Positions 7,411-16,391 are shown, numbered from the stretch's first letter. The stretch: 37,244 bases of DNA from Minisyncoccota bacterium (GCA_018062305.1 JAGOSK010000005.1:3917-41160), one strand, 5' to 3'. The notes: generated from the sequence alone by a model not told the origin. Numbers and translations: made by a program.

Positions 7411-7602
7411 ATGAAAACAAACAAATCTTTTTCGAAGCGAATTAAGGTTACTAAAAACGGTAAACTTATGGCTCGAAAAGCAGGACACAACCACTTCAAC
7501 GCCAAAGAAAGTGGACGAACACAAATGGCAAAGCGTCGATCTTCACCAATCGTAATGACACAGCGAGACAAGCGACGATATTTCGCACAGTCTTCAATCT
7601 AG
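7411..7602 (+). CDS. rpmI: Ribosomal protein bL35
   Basis: 63 residues, highly basic: MKTNKSFSKRIKVTKNGKL, then RKAGHNHFNAKES and a C-terminal RRYFAQSSI, the usual L35 layout and length. A longer in-frame reading from 7273 is rejected because its extra 46 residues are not L35-like. Seven of eight arginines are CGA. It lies between infC and rplT and has no Shine-Dalgarno (CAAATCAAATAAG before ATG). Confidence 0.95.
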   Translation: MKTNKSFSKRIKVTKNGKLMARKAGHNHFNAKESGRTQMAKRRSSPIVMTQRDKRRYFAQSSI

Positions 7603-7638
7603 TCATTATCCCCTTATCTAATCTAACTACATAAAAAC

Positions 7639-7986
7639 ATGGTACGAGTAAAAAAAGGTGTTAATGCACTAAAAACAAGACGAAATATTTTAAAAGCCGC
7701 TAAAGGTTTCCGAGGTCCACGAAGTACAAAGGAAAAACTAGCTTACGAACAACTCGCTCACTCATACGCAGCAGCATTTGCTCACCGACGAGACAAGAAG
7801 GGTGACTTCCGACGACTATGGAATGTTCGAATCAACGCAGCACTTCGACCTCTTGGACAGACTTACAGTAAGTTTATCGGAGCTATGAAGAAGAAAGGAA
7901 TGGAAGTTGATCGAAAGACTCTTTCAGACCTCGCGCAGAACTCTCCAGCTTCATTCGAACGATTAGTAAAGCAGGTTACGGCTTAA
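7639..7986 (+). CDS. rplT: Ribosomal protein bL20
   Basis: 115 residues, normal L20 length, with RVKKGVNALKTRRNILKAAKG, the YAAAFAHRRDKKGDFRRLW core and INAALRPLGQTYSKFI. L20 is an early assembly protein of the 50S subunit and in many bacteria represses its own operon. It ends the infC-rpmI-rplT operon, 36 nt before a terminator. Twelve of its thirteen arginines are CGA. Confidence 0.97.
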   Translation: MVRVKKGVNALKTRRNILKAAKGFRGPRSTKEKLAYEQLAHSYAAAFAHRRDKKGDFRRLWNVRINAALRPLGQTYSKFIGAMKKKGMEVDRKTLSDLAQNSPASFERLVKQVTA

Positions 7987-8022
7987 GCAACCAGGTTTCA
8001 ACAATATAAGAAAGACGAAAGA

Positions 8023-8047
8023 TCCGCTCGAAAGGGCGGGTTTTTCT
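8023..8047 (+). terminator. Intrinsic terminator of the infC-rpmI-rplT operon
   Basis: TCCGCTC (8023-8029), GAAA loop, GGGCGGG (8034-8040), then TTTTT. The stem has two wobble pairs. Confidence 0.8.
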
Positions 8048-8151
8048 ATTTGACAATACGGGTTTAAGGAGTAATCTTGCGTCTAGCACAAGAAGTCGTA
8101 TTCTACGATTTTCAACAGTGTCATTGACATCACCCATAGAAAAACAAAATC

Positions 8152-8619
8152 ATGAAGCCATTTTCAGATACAAGGATTATTCTTATCGAGACGAGGCCTT
8201 CCCTTCCCAAATCGTCCAACGCTGGACTCTGGGCTATAACCATGGATCATCCTCGACTCTTCCATGAAGAATTCGATGAGAGCTCCGATGAGGCCATCGC
8301 CAGAGCGCTTGGAAACCTACTCGCCAGCATGAGCTCGGAGAATCCAAAGGACAAACTAACATTAGTCATCTGCAACCCTGATCACTTTTACCCACTGATC
8401 ATGGAACACAAATGGATGATTAAGCATCATTGCATTTGCTTCGTAAGTTACGCCTCAGCACTGATGGGAGTTGATCCTTGGGAGGCTCGTAAAAGGTTTC
8501 TACCACCCGTCGAAGACAGAAACATAATGGATAGACTTCGAGACAACGCCGAAGTCTTCAGGAAGCTTCTCAAGGCATCGGAGTCACTCCGTAGCCTTCA
8601 TTTGCTTGCGAACCAGTAG
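8152..8619 (+). CDS. Unrecognised soluble protein with foreign codon style
   Basis: 155 residues. It opens with a strand-like IILIETRPSLP, has an acidic centre (EEFDESSDEAIARAL), a hydrophobic LTLVICN strand followed by DHFYPL, an HHCICFVSYAS segment, and a charged helical C-terminus. An alternating alpha/beta pattern is likely, but no family is recognised. Of eleven arginines, four are AGG, three AGA, two CGT and two CGA, in contrast to near-exclusive CGA in the ribosomal operon upstream. With its own terminator it forms a free-standing unit. A TATTCT at about 8099 may be the -10. Confidence 0.65.
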   Translation: MKPFSDTRIILIETRPSLPKSSNAGLWAITMDHPRLFHEEFDESSDEAIARALGNLLASMSSENPKDKLTLVICNPDHFYPLIMEHKWMIKHHCICFVSYASALMGVDPWEARKRFLPPVEDRNIMDRLRDNAEVFRKLLKASESLRSLHLLANQ

Positions 8620-8643
8620 TTTGCTTCGAGAAAAGAATGAGTC

Positions 8644-8675
8644 AAAGACCCACCAGCAATGGTGGGTCTTTCTAT
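8644..8675 (+). terminator. Intrinsic terminator after the 8152 gene
   Basis: AAAGACCCACCA (8644-8655) and TGGTGGGTCTTT (8660-8671) form a perfect 12-bp stem with GCAA loop, followed by a T-rich tract. Because the arms end in A/T runs it could also act leftward on the 8715 gene. Confidence 0.88.
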
Positions 8676-8714
8676 TTCTATTTCTATTTTTCAGTCGAAG
8701 GAGTACTCAGCCGA

Positions 8715-9365
8715 CTAAAACACCGTATTCTCCTTCGCACTATCCACCCCATCATAGTTTTTGTACCCACGCACGAGCTTTCGGTCTTCAGCAACAAGCT
8801 GTAACAGCTTTGCTACAAGTCTCTGTGGATTATCATCGAACACAATTTTCTTGTTTGGTCGATGACTTTTTTCAATCATTAATTTAATGATTTCGTCAGT
8901 TTCCCATTTACCATCTCCCATGAGGATTCCAATAGGCTTCTGATCTTCGAATGAAATAGTGAATTCGTGGTATGTACCAATACGTCCTGGACCAATAATG
9001 ATTGCATCGCATGAACGAGTGAAAAGAAGGTCTCGTCCACTATAGCCGAACCCTGTATAGGTAATAAAATCCATATTTTCAAGTGGAAGTCGGTATACCT
9101 CTGTGTGTTCACGTACTGATGCAGCAGGAGAAAGACCTACTGATACTCCACACATTTCTTTACATCCAACTGCCGCCCAATATGGAAAACCTGTAGTCGC
9201 GCCAGACATCATAATGGAACCTTGCCGTGCAATTTCTCGTCCAATCTCTTTCGCAATCTCATATGACTCTTCTCCTAAAAATCCCATGTCAGCAGCACCA
9301 GACACTCCAATCTTTGGAATGAGATAATTTCTTGTGTTATTAGTATTTAAACAAACTGGACCCAT
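8715..9365 (-). CDS. LOG-like / SLOG Rossmann-fold protein
   Basis: 216 residues. The early IGVSGAADMG resembles the nucleotide-binding turn of the LOG/SLOG fold. The segment IIIGPGRIGTYHEF (about 122-135) is a variant of the PGGxGTxxE motif that binds nucleotide phosphate, with Arg in place of the second Gly. LOG enzymes hydrolyse nucleoside monophosphates to a free base and ribose phosphate. Because the motif is altered, catalysis is uncertain and nucleotide binding alone is possible. The C-terminal 30 residues extend beyond the usual fold. Its -10 is unclear (CATAAT 10 nt upstream, or TATAAT further out). Confidence 0.65.
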   Translation of the reverse strand: MGPVCLNTNNTRNYLIPKIGVSGAADMGFLGEESYEIAKEIGREIARQGSIMMSGATTGFPYWAAVGCKEMCGVSVGLSPAASVREHTEVYRLPLENMDFITYTGFGYSGRDLLFTRSCDAIIIGPGRIGTYHEFTISFEDQKPIGILMGDGKWETDEIIKLMIEKSHRPNKKIVFDDNPQRLVAKLLQLVAEDRKLVRGYKNYDGVDSAKENTVF

Positions 9366-9421
9366 AGATATTTTAATTATGTTAGCGTAACAATGTTTTT
9401 ATTATATCAGATAATTTAAAT

Positions 9422-10411
9422 TTATTGTTGAACTTTTCCTTTTGGAACCCTACCCTCGAATACATCAATGATATTTTGCGCGGCAAGCACGGCCATTTCA
9501 TCGCGTGCACTTGTTCGCGCCGATGCAATATGTGGAGTTAGGACAACGTTTGGAAGCTTTGCGAGGCCCTTAGCGAGCTTTGGCTCAAATTCATATACAT
9601 CAATTCCCGCACCCGCAATAGTTCCCTTTTTGAGCGCTTCTACTAATGCTACTTCATCTACCACAGGACCTCTTGAAGTGTTTATGAGAATGGCAGATGG
9701 TTTCATCATCTTGAGTGTCTTCTCATTAATCATGTGTTTTGTAGACGGAAGAAGTGGCACATGGAGACTGACGATGTCAGCCTTTTGATAAATCTCTTCA
9801 GGTGTAGCGCAGAACACAGCACCGTATTCTTTTTCTAGAGTCTCATTTCGCTTTACGTCATAATATAAAACAGGCATATCAAATCCTTTTCCAAGATGCT
9901 TCGCCACTCGCTCTCCAATATGCCCCGCACCGAGGATTCCAATAGTCTTTCCACATAGATCAGAACCAATAAAAATCATTGGATCCCAACCTTTATATTT
10001 TCCAGCACGCACATACGCATCAGCCTCAACGAGTCTTGTTGTAAGAGCAAAGATCATCGCGACTGTATGTTCAGCAATGCAATCACTAAAAGCTCCCGGA
10101 GTATTTGTTACTTCAACGCCTCGCTTTTTTGCCTCAGCAATATCAATATTGTTATATCCCACAGCATAATTTGAAACTATTTGAAGTTGAGGTCCCATAG
10201 CATCGAGCAATGCACCATCTACAGGGTCAGTGAGGAGTGTAAGGACAGCATCGTATGAGATACCATGCTTCGCCTGTTTCTTAAAAAAGGAGACGAGTTC
10301 TTTGTTTGTTGGAGGAACCTTGTACTTCCCCATCTCGACTACATACCCCTTGTCGTTAAGCATCTTAAAAGCGATTTCTGGAATTCTTCGTGTTACAAAT
10401 ATTTTTTTCAT
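9422..10411 (-). CDS. D-2-hydroxyacid dehydrogenase (glyoxylate/hydroxypyruvate reductase-like)
   Basis: 329 residues, full length for the family. The NAD(P)-binding turn is GILGAGHIGERV (158-169). The catalytic set is R247 in NTSRGPVVDE, E276 in DVYEFEP and H294 in LTPHIASAR, in the order of formate/glycerate dehydrogenases. These cytoplasmic enzymes interconvert 2-oxo acids and D-2-hydroxy acids. The best fit by overall layout is glyoxylate/hydroxypyruvate reductase, but D-lactate dehydrogenase cannot be excluded. It is 25 bp downstream of the anchored protein on the same strand. Confidence 0.9.
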   Translation of the reverse strand: MKKIFVTRRIPEIAFKMLNDKGYVVEMGKYKVPPTNKELVSFFKKQAKHGISYDAVLTLLTDPVDGALLDAMGPQLQIVSNYAVGYNNIDIAEAKKRGVEVTNTPGAFSDCIAEHTVAMIFALTTRLVEADAYVRAGKYKGWDPMIFIGSDLCGKTIGILGAGHIGERVAKHLGKGFDMPVLYYDVKRNETLEKEYGAVFCATPEEIYQKADIVSLHVPLLPSTKHMINEKTLKMMKPSAILINTSRGPVVDEVALVEALKKGTIAGAGIDVYEFEPKLAKGLAKLPNVVLTPHIASARTSARDEMAVLAAQNIIDVFEGRVPKGKVQQ

Positions 10412-10436
10412 TTGATTCTGTGTTTTAGTTAATATA

Positions 10437-11147
10437 CTACGGTACCCAAACTTCTTCTATTGATACAACTTCGGCGCCAACAACATTGCCAGTATCATCT
10501 TCAACCGCTCGAATATTAATCGTCATAACAGGAGACCATCTATATGTATCATCGCCGTCATATGAAAGAATCCTATTATAAGAAGCTGCCAAAGTCGAAA
10601 GTGTTGTCGATGCCGTTGTGCTCGGCGAAAGAGTGAAGGCATATATTTTATTGTTCCTAACATTGAGAATCCTAGGCTTTAGTCCAATTTTCGTGCCGTC
10701 ATTGTAATATACAGCTATACCTGCTTTTTCAGACAATGGCATTGCAATAGTTGTAGTACTCATATTCCATCTTGTGTTTCCATTTGGAGCTTCACACTCC
10801 CTTGAAACACCAGCGTCGTATGATTTAAACACACACTCAAGCGTCGATACTAAGTCAGCAGGATCAATATTTACCCATAGCCTTCCATCTCTTTCATATA
10901 TATTCTGAACGATACCTTTTACTTCTCCCTCGAGCACACTATTACCAATATTAATCTTCGGTGCAGTAGCTTCAATTTTTTTAGCAAAAACAAAAGGGTT
11001 TTGCGACTGCATAGCGCCCTGACCTGATTGTGTATCTACTGTAAGTTGATACTGTGTTCCAATGTAAAAAGTAAGTACTGGCAATACAGCAATAAAGAAA
11101 ATTATCGAGAGAAGTTTTGAATACCAAGTTACTACATTGAATTGCAT
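10437..11147 (-). CDS. Membrane-anchored extracytoplasmic protein, unknown function
   Basis: 236 residues from the ATG at 11147, chosen because TATACT ends 8 nt before it. One transmembrane helix near residues 14-31 (LLSIIFFIAVLPVLTFYIG) acts as signal anchor. The rest is Thr/Ser-rich and beta-predicted, with a Cys pair (STLECVFKS and SRECEAP) that could form a disulphide outside the cell. I recognise no family. The T/S-rich ASTTLSTLA stretch may be a linker. Confidence 0.7.
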   Translation of the reverse strand: MQFNVVTWYSKLLSIIFFIAVLPVLTFYIGTQYQLTVDTQSGQGAMQSQNPFVFAKKIEATAPKINIGNSVLEGEVKGIVQNIYERDGRLWVNIDPADLVSTLECVFKSYDAGVSRECEAPNGNTRWNMSTTTIAMPLSEKAGIAVYYNDGTKIGLKPRILNVRNNKIYAFTLSPSTTASTTLSTLAASYNRILSYDGDDTYRWSPVMTINIRAVEDDTGNVVGAEVVSIEEVWVP

Positions 11148-11216
11148 ATAAATATAGTATACCAAAAAACATAAATTTTTTATTCCAATCTAAGCGAGGA
11201 GGAATCTTTCTGTGGA

Positions 11217-12020
11217 TTACTTCTTAACTATCATAATCAATCCGTCCCATGCTGGAACAAACGAAGCGGTAAACCATTTATTGTTACCATATTCTTTAAA
11301 CACCCACGAATTAAAATCTCTCATATGCATCGCACTATTATCGTGAGGCTTTTCATATTGAACCAACCCCTTCCATAATGTATTGTCTATCAGAATTGTA
11401 CCTCCTGGTTTCAAAAGACGAAGTGCTTCAGTCACGTAGTGTTTGTAGTTTTCCTTATCTGCATCGATAAAAATAGCATCAAAAAAGTTTAGAGAAGGCA
11501 CATCAGAAGTAAGCTTTTCGAGTACTTTTTTAGCTTCACCAAATTCAAAATGAATCTTTTCTTCTATACCCATAGCTTGCCAAAACCGTCGTGCGGCTGG
11601 CATTGGGCGAGAATCTTCATCACAAGAAAAGACCAATCCCCCTTCTGGAAGTCCTCGAGCAATGAATGCTGTGCTAAATCCCTTGAACGTTCCAATCTCT
11701 AGTACATGTTTAGCCTTAATTGATCTCATAAATACCTCCAAAAATCGAGCTTGAGTAAGAGGAACACTAAGATACGATCGTTCACCCTTTTGTGATGCAC
11801 GTATAATAAAGTTTGTCTCAGCCGTCTCAGACAATCTAATCAAAGAATCAATATATTCTTTTACGCTACCCTTTATATGCACATGTCCATCATTTGAGCG
11901 CGAAATCATATATTTAAAATCTCGACGTATTGCATTTGGATGTAATCGTTTGTATAGACGCACAATCTTAACCTTAGACACAAAAAACATATGTTTAACT
12001 TTCTTTAGGAATTTCTGCAT
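11217..12020 (-). CDS. Class I SAM-dependent O-methyltransferase (caffeoyl-CoA OMT type)
   Basis: 267 residues. Motif I is VLEIGTFKGFS (106-116), the acidic ribose-binding area is FSCDEDSRP, and FIDADKENYKHY (184-195) carries the metal-binding Asp residues of cation-dependent O-methyltransferases. LLKPGGTILIDNTLW follows as the next core motif. Family members methylate catechol-type or other hydroxyl groups. The substrate is unknown. The basic N-terminus of about 40 residues is an extension of the usual 220-residue enzyme. It lies 54 bp after the beta-CASP gene on the same strand. Confidence 0.85.
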   Translation of the reverse strand: MQKFLKKVKHMFFVSKVKIVRLYKRLHPNAIRRDFKYMISRSNDGHVHIKGSVKEYIDSLIRLSETAETNFIIRASQKGERSYLSVPLTQARFLEVFMRSIKAKHVLEIGTFKGFSTAFIARGLPEGGLVFSCDEDSRPMPAARRFWQAMGIEEKIHFEFGEAKKVLEKLTSDVPSLNFFDAIFIDADKENYKHYVTEALRLLKPGGTILIDNTLWKGLVQYEKPHDNSAMHMRDFNSWVFKEYGNNKWFTASFVPAWDGLIMIVKK

Positions 12021-12074
12021 AGGATGATATTGGGATTTGGATTAAGAATTTGAGAGATTAGAATAGTAACATAA

Positions 12075-13520
12075 CTACTCCAAAACTACAGTTTCACCTT
12101 CTTCAGGATGAACAGCATTGATTCCTAGATAGTCACGAATACGCTGAGCAAGAAACAAAGATGACTTTGTCTCACCCATTACCACAAATACTTTTCGGAG
12201 TGTCTCTGCTGATTGCTCTACAAATTCAACAAGGTGGTCCGAATCTTTATGTGAAGAATATCCATCTATTTTTTCAAGCTTAGCCCGGACAGGCACTCGA
12301 TTACCCATTATTTCAACTTCTGATGCACCCTCTTGAATCAATCTGCCTAGAGTCCCTACAGCCTGATATCCAATAAACACAATTGTATTTCGTGGATCAC
12401 TAAGATAATTGAGCTCATGATGTTGGATTCTACCTCCATTAGACATACCCGAGCCTGCCATAATAATTTTTGAACCTTGCTCTCGAACAATATTTTTTGA
12501 CTCTTCAGAGTTTTGTATTACATGAAGTCCTGGAAATGAAAAAATATCATGGTGGTGACCCCTGTGTGCATCAGCTTGCACTGATTGATTAAAATCCGTA
12601 ATCATCGTCCTATATATGTCAGTGAGTTTAATAGCTAAAGGTGAATCTAGATATACATTTGTGCGAGGAAGTTTGTGTTCGTCAAATAACTTATGTATTT
12701 CAAAGAGAATTTCTTGAGCTTTCTCAAGTGAAAATATAGGCATAAGGAGCACGCCACCTTTCTCATGATTTTCTTTTATAACTGTCGCGAGTTTATCGAG
12801 ACGATGCTGTCGATCCTCATGATTTTTATCACCATACACACTTTCCATGAGAATATAATCTGCATCTGTAATAGGTTCAGTATCCTTGAGAAGTGGAGTT
12901 GGACTATTTCCAAGGTCTCCAGTAAATACAATCTTTCTCTTCTTGTCCTCACCTTCTGCTGTATAGGTAAGCTCAAACATACATGATCCGAGAACATGCC
13001 CAGAATCTTTTAGATACACCGAATATCCTGGTGAAAGCATGTGATCTTGATGATACGGAATGGTCTGCCAAAGCTTGAAAGCCTGCACCACATCTTCTTC
13101 TTCATATAAAGCTGGCAATCCATTTCGTAGAGCCGCTTGTGTCGTAAGTTTGAGAGCATCGGCAAGCATTACTACTGCAAGCTTTCTCGTTTCGGGGGTT
13201 GAATATATTACTCCTTTGAATCCGTCTCGAACGAGCTTCGGAACTCTACCGATATGATCCATGTGTGCATGAGTAATGAGAAGAACTTCAGCATTCACAG
13301 GGTTATATAAAAAGTCTTTATGATTGTTTGTATCTGCTTCATGAGTACCCTGCTCTAGTCCACAATCAACTAGTGCAGAGAAATTCTTTTTCTCGTCACT
13401 CATGAGTGGTCCCGTAAGCAAAAAGTTTGCTCCCGTCACAGATCCTACTCCACCGCAAAAAGTTAGCTTGAGTTTCTCGATCTTAGATTTGTCTACTTTT
13501 GATTTGGTATTTTTTTCCAT
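12075..13520 (-). CDS. Beta-CASP metallo-beta-lactamase ribonuclease
   Basis: 481 residues. The lactamase core has HAHMDH (84-89) and FTGDLGN. The beta-CASP insert is followed by the RNA-specificity region with AGSGMSNGGRIQHHEL and FIGYQAVGTLGR, ending in SSHKDSDHLVEF. This is the layout of CPSF73/YSH1-like bacterial nucleases, which cleave RNA in the cytoplasm and take part in mRNA decay or processing. No KH domain is visible, so it is not the archaeal KH-CPSF type. Its first 28 bp overlap the upstream membrane-protein gene, which suggests coupled translation. Confidence 0.88.
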   Translation of the reverse strand: MEKNTKSKVDKSKIEKLKLTFCGGVGSVTGANFLLTGPLMSDEKKNFSALVDCGLEQGTHEADTNNHKDFLYNPVNAEVLLITHAHMDHIGRVPKLVRDGFKGVIYSTPETRKLAVVMLADALKLTTQAALRNGLPALYEEEDVVQAFKLWQTIPYHQDHMLSPGYSVYLKDSGHVLGSCMFELTYTAEGEDKKRKIVFTGDLGNSPTPLLKDTEPITDADYILMESVYGDKNHEDRQHRLDKLATVIKENHEKGGVLLMPIFSLEKAQEILFEIHKLFDEHKLPRTNVYLDSPLAIKLTDIYRTMITDFNQSVQADAHRGHHHDIFSFPGLHVIQNSEESKNIVREQGSKIIMAGSGMSNGGRIQHHELNYLSDPRNTIVFIGYQAVGTLGRLIQEGASEVEIMGNRVPVRAKLEKIDGYSSHKDSDHLVEFVEQSAETLRKVFVVMGETKSSLFLAQRIRDYLGINAVHPEEGETVVLE

Positions 13521-13867
13521 ATGTATATTGATATAAGTCCTCCTATTGTATCGTCTAATAAATCTTTAGTGGTATCTATCCAGTATCTAAAACTCAATGT
13601 ATCTACTTTATAAAATATTTCTAAAATCTCCCAGCCGACCCCGACTATAAGCACACCCAGTATCAGATTTCGAGTACTTTCAGCGAGACGTGTAATTCTT
13701 AAAAATACAAAAGTAAAAAGACCTGCCATTATTCCACCCAGTATATGCATAGGAATATCTACCCATCGGTATGTCCAATATAGGTATAATTCATGAGCTA
13801 TTTTGTGCAAAATTATTACAAAACCCGCAAAAGTGAGGGCAAGGTAAAAGCGTTGTCTACTACTCAT
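13493..13867 (-). CDS. Small membrane protein, YjdF/DUF2238-like
   Basis: 124 residues with three to four hydrophobic helices. Polar residues in the membrane recur in the order DIPMHILGG, VGWEILE and YWIDTTKDLLDDTIGG, which resembles the YjdF/DUF2238 (VanZ-like) pattern of conserved Asp, His, Glu and Asp. The role of these families is poorly known. TATAAT ends exactly 6 nt before the ATG, so it has its own start although it follows the ATPase gene by 14 bp. It shares a transcript with the overlapping beta-CASP gene. Confidence 0.6.
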   Translation of the reverse strand: MSSRQRFYLALTFAGFVIILHKIAHELYLYWTYRWVDIPMHILGGIMAGLFTFVFLRITRLAESTRNLILGVLIVGVGWEILEIFYKVDTLSFRYWIDTTKDLLDDTIGGLISIYIWKKIPNQK

Positions 13868-13881
13868 AGGAACATTATACC

Positions 13882-16299
13882 CTATTTGGAAAATCTCCGA
13901 GATATATACTTGTAGGTTTCATTTGTGGTCAAATACAAGAATAGAATGGTCACTATGATTGCTATTGAAGAAGGCGTCAATCGAACTAAATGAAATGTTT
14001 TTGCGATAACAGGAATGAACGGGAGAGATACAGCCACAAACGCACAGCCAACGAGTGCTATTGCAAGCTGCTTTGATATCCTTTGAGCTGACCATATTGA
14101 ACTTGAGCTTCGAAGTGACAAAACTAAGATAAGCTCACAGAGTACACTGAACACAAACCAGCCTGTTCTTAGCACAGATAGGTCTTGATCTTTGAAAACA
14201 AAGAAGTAAATCATATCGAATACCGTACTGATAAGTGCAAACATAGTAACCTGTCTGAAAAACTCCTTAGCAGAATGATCAATCGGTTTTTGATAATCAA
14301 TTTTAGACAGTCGGTCTGTAACAAGAAGCAACAATGGCACATCAGTAAGCAAATTATTTAAAAGAATTTGAACAGGAAGCATCGGTATATCAGTCCAAAG
14401 TAGTGCCACAGCAGTTAATGAGAAGAGTGTCCCCAAATTTCCCGCGAGTGTACAAAGCAAATACGTGTAAATATGCGCATACACCCTTCTGCTCATTTGT
14501 ATCGCATGGATAATGGGGTTCAAGCTTTTCTCCATGAGAAGCACATCTGCTGACTGGCGCGCAACATCACTGGCATTATATACAACCATTCCCACATCAG
14601 CCCTCTTCAATGCCAGAGCATCATTTATTCCCTCTCCCAGAAATCCCACAGGGCCATGCTTTTCATGCATATCTATTAGTGCAAGTTTGTGATCAGGATG
14701 ACATCGAGCATATATTGTATCCTGATTAAAATCTTCTTCAGTCAACTTATTAATATCCACCTCATCGAGTGAACACACTTGATGAGGTTCTATACTTCGA
14801 TCCAATTCTTTTCCAACATATAGGGCAACACGAGGTGAGTCTCCCGTCAGTACCTTAACCGAGATACCCATTCCGAGAGCTGCATGATACGAGTGTGAAG
14901 CATCAGGTTTAAGTGGATCTTCGAAAATATATAGGCCTTCAAACACATATTCTTCTGCATTTTCAAGATCGTTGGCGACTTTTTTCTTTGAGGCAAATGC
15001 AATAACTCGGAGACCTTGATTCTCGTATGAGGCATGTATATCTTCATATTTTTGAATATCACCTATTGTAAGTCCCTTGCATTCATTTCGGACCGAAGTG
15101 AATTGTCCTCTGATGACATCGACATCATCAAATGAAAAAACTGCATAACCAAGACTAGATTTGAACGGAGTGACATCTGGCTTTGCGATTAGACTAGAAT
15201 TTGCCGTATTGTTTTTTTCCTTTGAGGCCTCAGTTTTCCCTTGTGTTTCATTTGCTTTCGCTAAAATTGCTGTATCAAAAGAACCATCCATTGGTGTACG
15301 CTCGTATTCAGCTCGGGCAATCATCTGTGCACACAATTCAACATTTTTGATATTAACAATATCACTGACACGTATATTATTTTCAGTTAAAGTACCTGTC
15401 TTATCAGTAAGTAGATATTTTATAGAACCAAGCTGTTGCAATGATGAGAGGTTCTTCACAATCACTTTCTCTTTCGCCAAACTGAGGGCTTCACGAGTAA
15501 GCATCAAAGTGATGATGAGTGGTAATGATTCTGGAACCACACCTACAAGCATGGCGATTGCATACAATACAAATTCAGCAACACCATACTTCCCCTCTAT
15601 CAAAACACCGAACACTCCAACCAAAAGAATACTAAGGAGTGTCACTAATAATATATTAATGCTCACATTAGAAATAAAACGAACAAAACTATTATTTTTC
15701 TTAATAGAATCAAGTTTTTCTGAATATTTTCGTAAAGAGTTTTCGGCGCTCGCCGCAATCACTTGACCAACAAGCCTTCCTGACGAAAGACTACACCCAG
15801 AAAGAACTTTTTCACCAACACGAGCTTCTATAGGTAAGCTCTCTCCAGTCAAAACTGACATATCAACATACGCGTCGTACACTTCTCTATTCACGATATC
15901 CGCAACAAGCACATCACCTGGGCCAAGAAGCAGAATGTCACCCACCACCACATCCTCACTTTTTATCTGTTGAAGTGTTCCATCTCTGATGATTGATGCA
16001 TTGTGCTCAATCATACTTTCAAGAAGCTGACTTGCTTTTGACGCCCGAAACTCTTGAATGAAACCAAGAATCACATTTGCAAGGTTGATGATGATAAAAA
16101 TCCATCCATCGATACTTGAGCTAAATATAAAGGATAATATTGCTGAAACTAAGAGAAGGACAAAGAATATTGATGCAATTTGACTGTATAAAACAGAAAA
16201 AATCAGTGAAATGTTCTTATTTGTATGACCTCTCTTCTTTGATAAATGCTTTTGGACATATGAGGCGCTCAAACCTGTCTTGGTATCAGTAAGTTCCAT
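13882..16299 (-). CDS. P-type (E1-E2) cation-transporting ATPase with unusual N- and P-domain motifs
   Basis: 805 residues. TGES is at 151-154, the membrane motif PESLP at 256-260, and the phosphorylated Asp at 299 in DKTGTLT. The hinge reads GEGIND (555-560) where nearly all relatives have GDGxND. The ATP-binding KGA motif seems replaced by RGQ near residue 397, and TGDSPRVA stands for the usual TGDxxxTA. The C-terminal PVQILLNNLLTDVPLL recalls MgtA-type pumps (P3B), but the cation is not predictable. The linker near 350-372 (KANETQGKTEASKEKNN) is low-complexity. A candidate structured RNA and terminator lie upstream at 16392-16557. Confidence 0.85.
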   Translation of the reverse strand: MELTDTKTGLSASYVQKHLSKKRGHTNKNISLIFSVLYSQIASIFFVLLLVSAILSFIFSSSIDGWIFIIINLANVILGFIQEFRASKASQLLESMIEHNASIIRDGTLQQIKSEDVVVGDILLLGPGDVLVADIVNREVYDAYVDMSVLTGESLPIEARVGEKVLSGCSLSSGRLVGQVIAASAENSLRKYSEKLDSIKKNNSFVRFISNVSINILLVTLLSILLVGVFGVLIEGKYGVAEFVLYAIAMLVGVVPESLPLIITLMLTREALSLAKEKVIVKNLSSLQQLGSIKYLLTDKTGTLTENNIRVSDIVNIKNVELCAQMIARAEYERTPMDGSFDTAILAKANETQGKTEASKEKNNTANSSLIAKPDVTPFKSSLGYAVFSFDDVDVIRGQFTSVRNECKGLTIGDIQKYEDIHASYENQGLRVIAFASKKKVANDLENAEEYVFEGLYIFEDPLKPDASHSYHAALGMGISVKVLTGDSPRVALYVGKELDRSIEPHQVCSLDEVDINKLTEEDFNQDTIYARCHPDHKLALIDMHEKHGPVGFLGEGINDALALKRADVGMVVYNASDVARQSADVLLMEKSLNPIIHAIQMSRRVYAHIYTYLLCTLAGNLGTLFSLTAVALLWTDIPMLPVQILLNNLLTDVPLLLLVTDRLSKIDYQKPIDHSAKEFFRQVTMFALISTVFDMIYFFVFKDQDLSVLRTGWFVFSVLCELILVLSLRSSSSIWSAQRISKQLAIALVGCAFVAVSLPFIPVIAKTFHLVRLTPSSIAIIVTILFLYLTTNETYKYISRRFSK

Positions 16300-16391
16300 A
16301 AAAATAATATTGAGAGGCGTTTTAGTTGTTTATAGTTGCTCTTAGCTTTCTATCAAATACAGCTACAGTATAGCATCTTCATAAAATTCAC

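Noticed and set aside
15161-15766. 201-codon plus-strand frame opposite the ATPase
   Set aside because: It is antisense to well-conserved ATPase motifs and has low-complexity Ser/Thr content typical of shadow frames.
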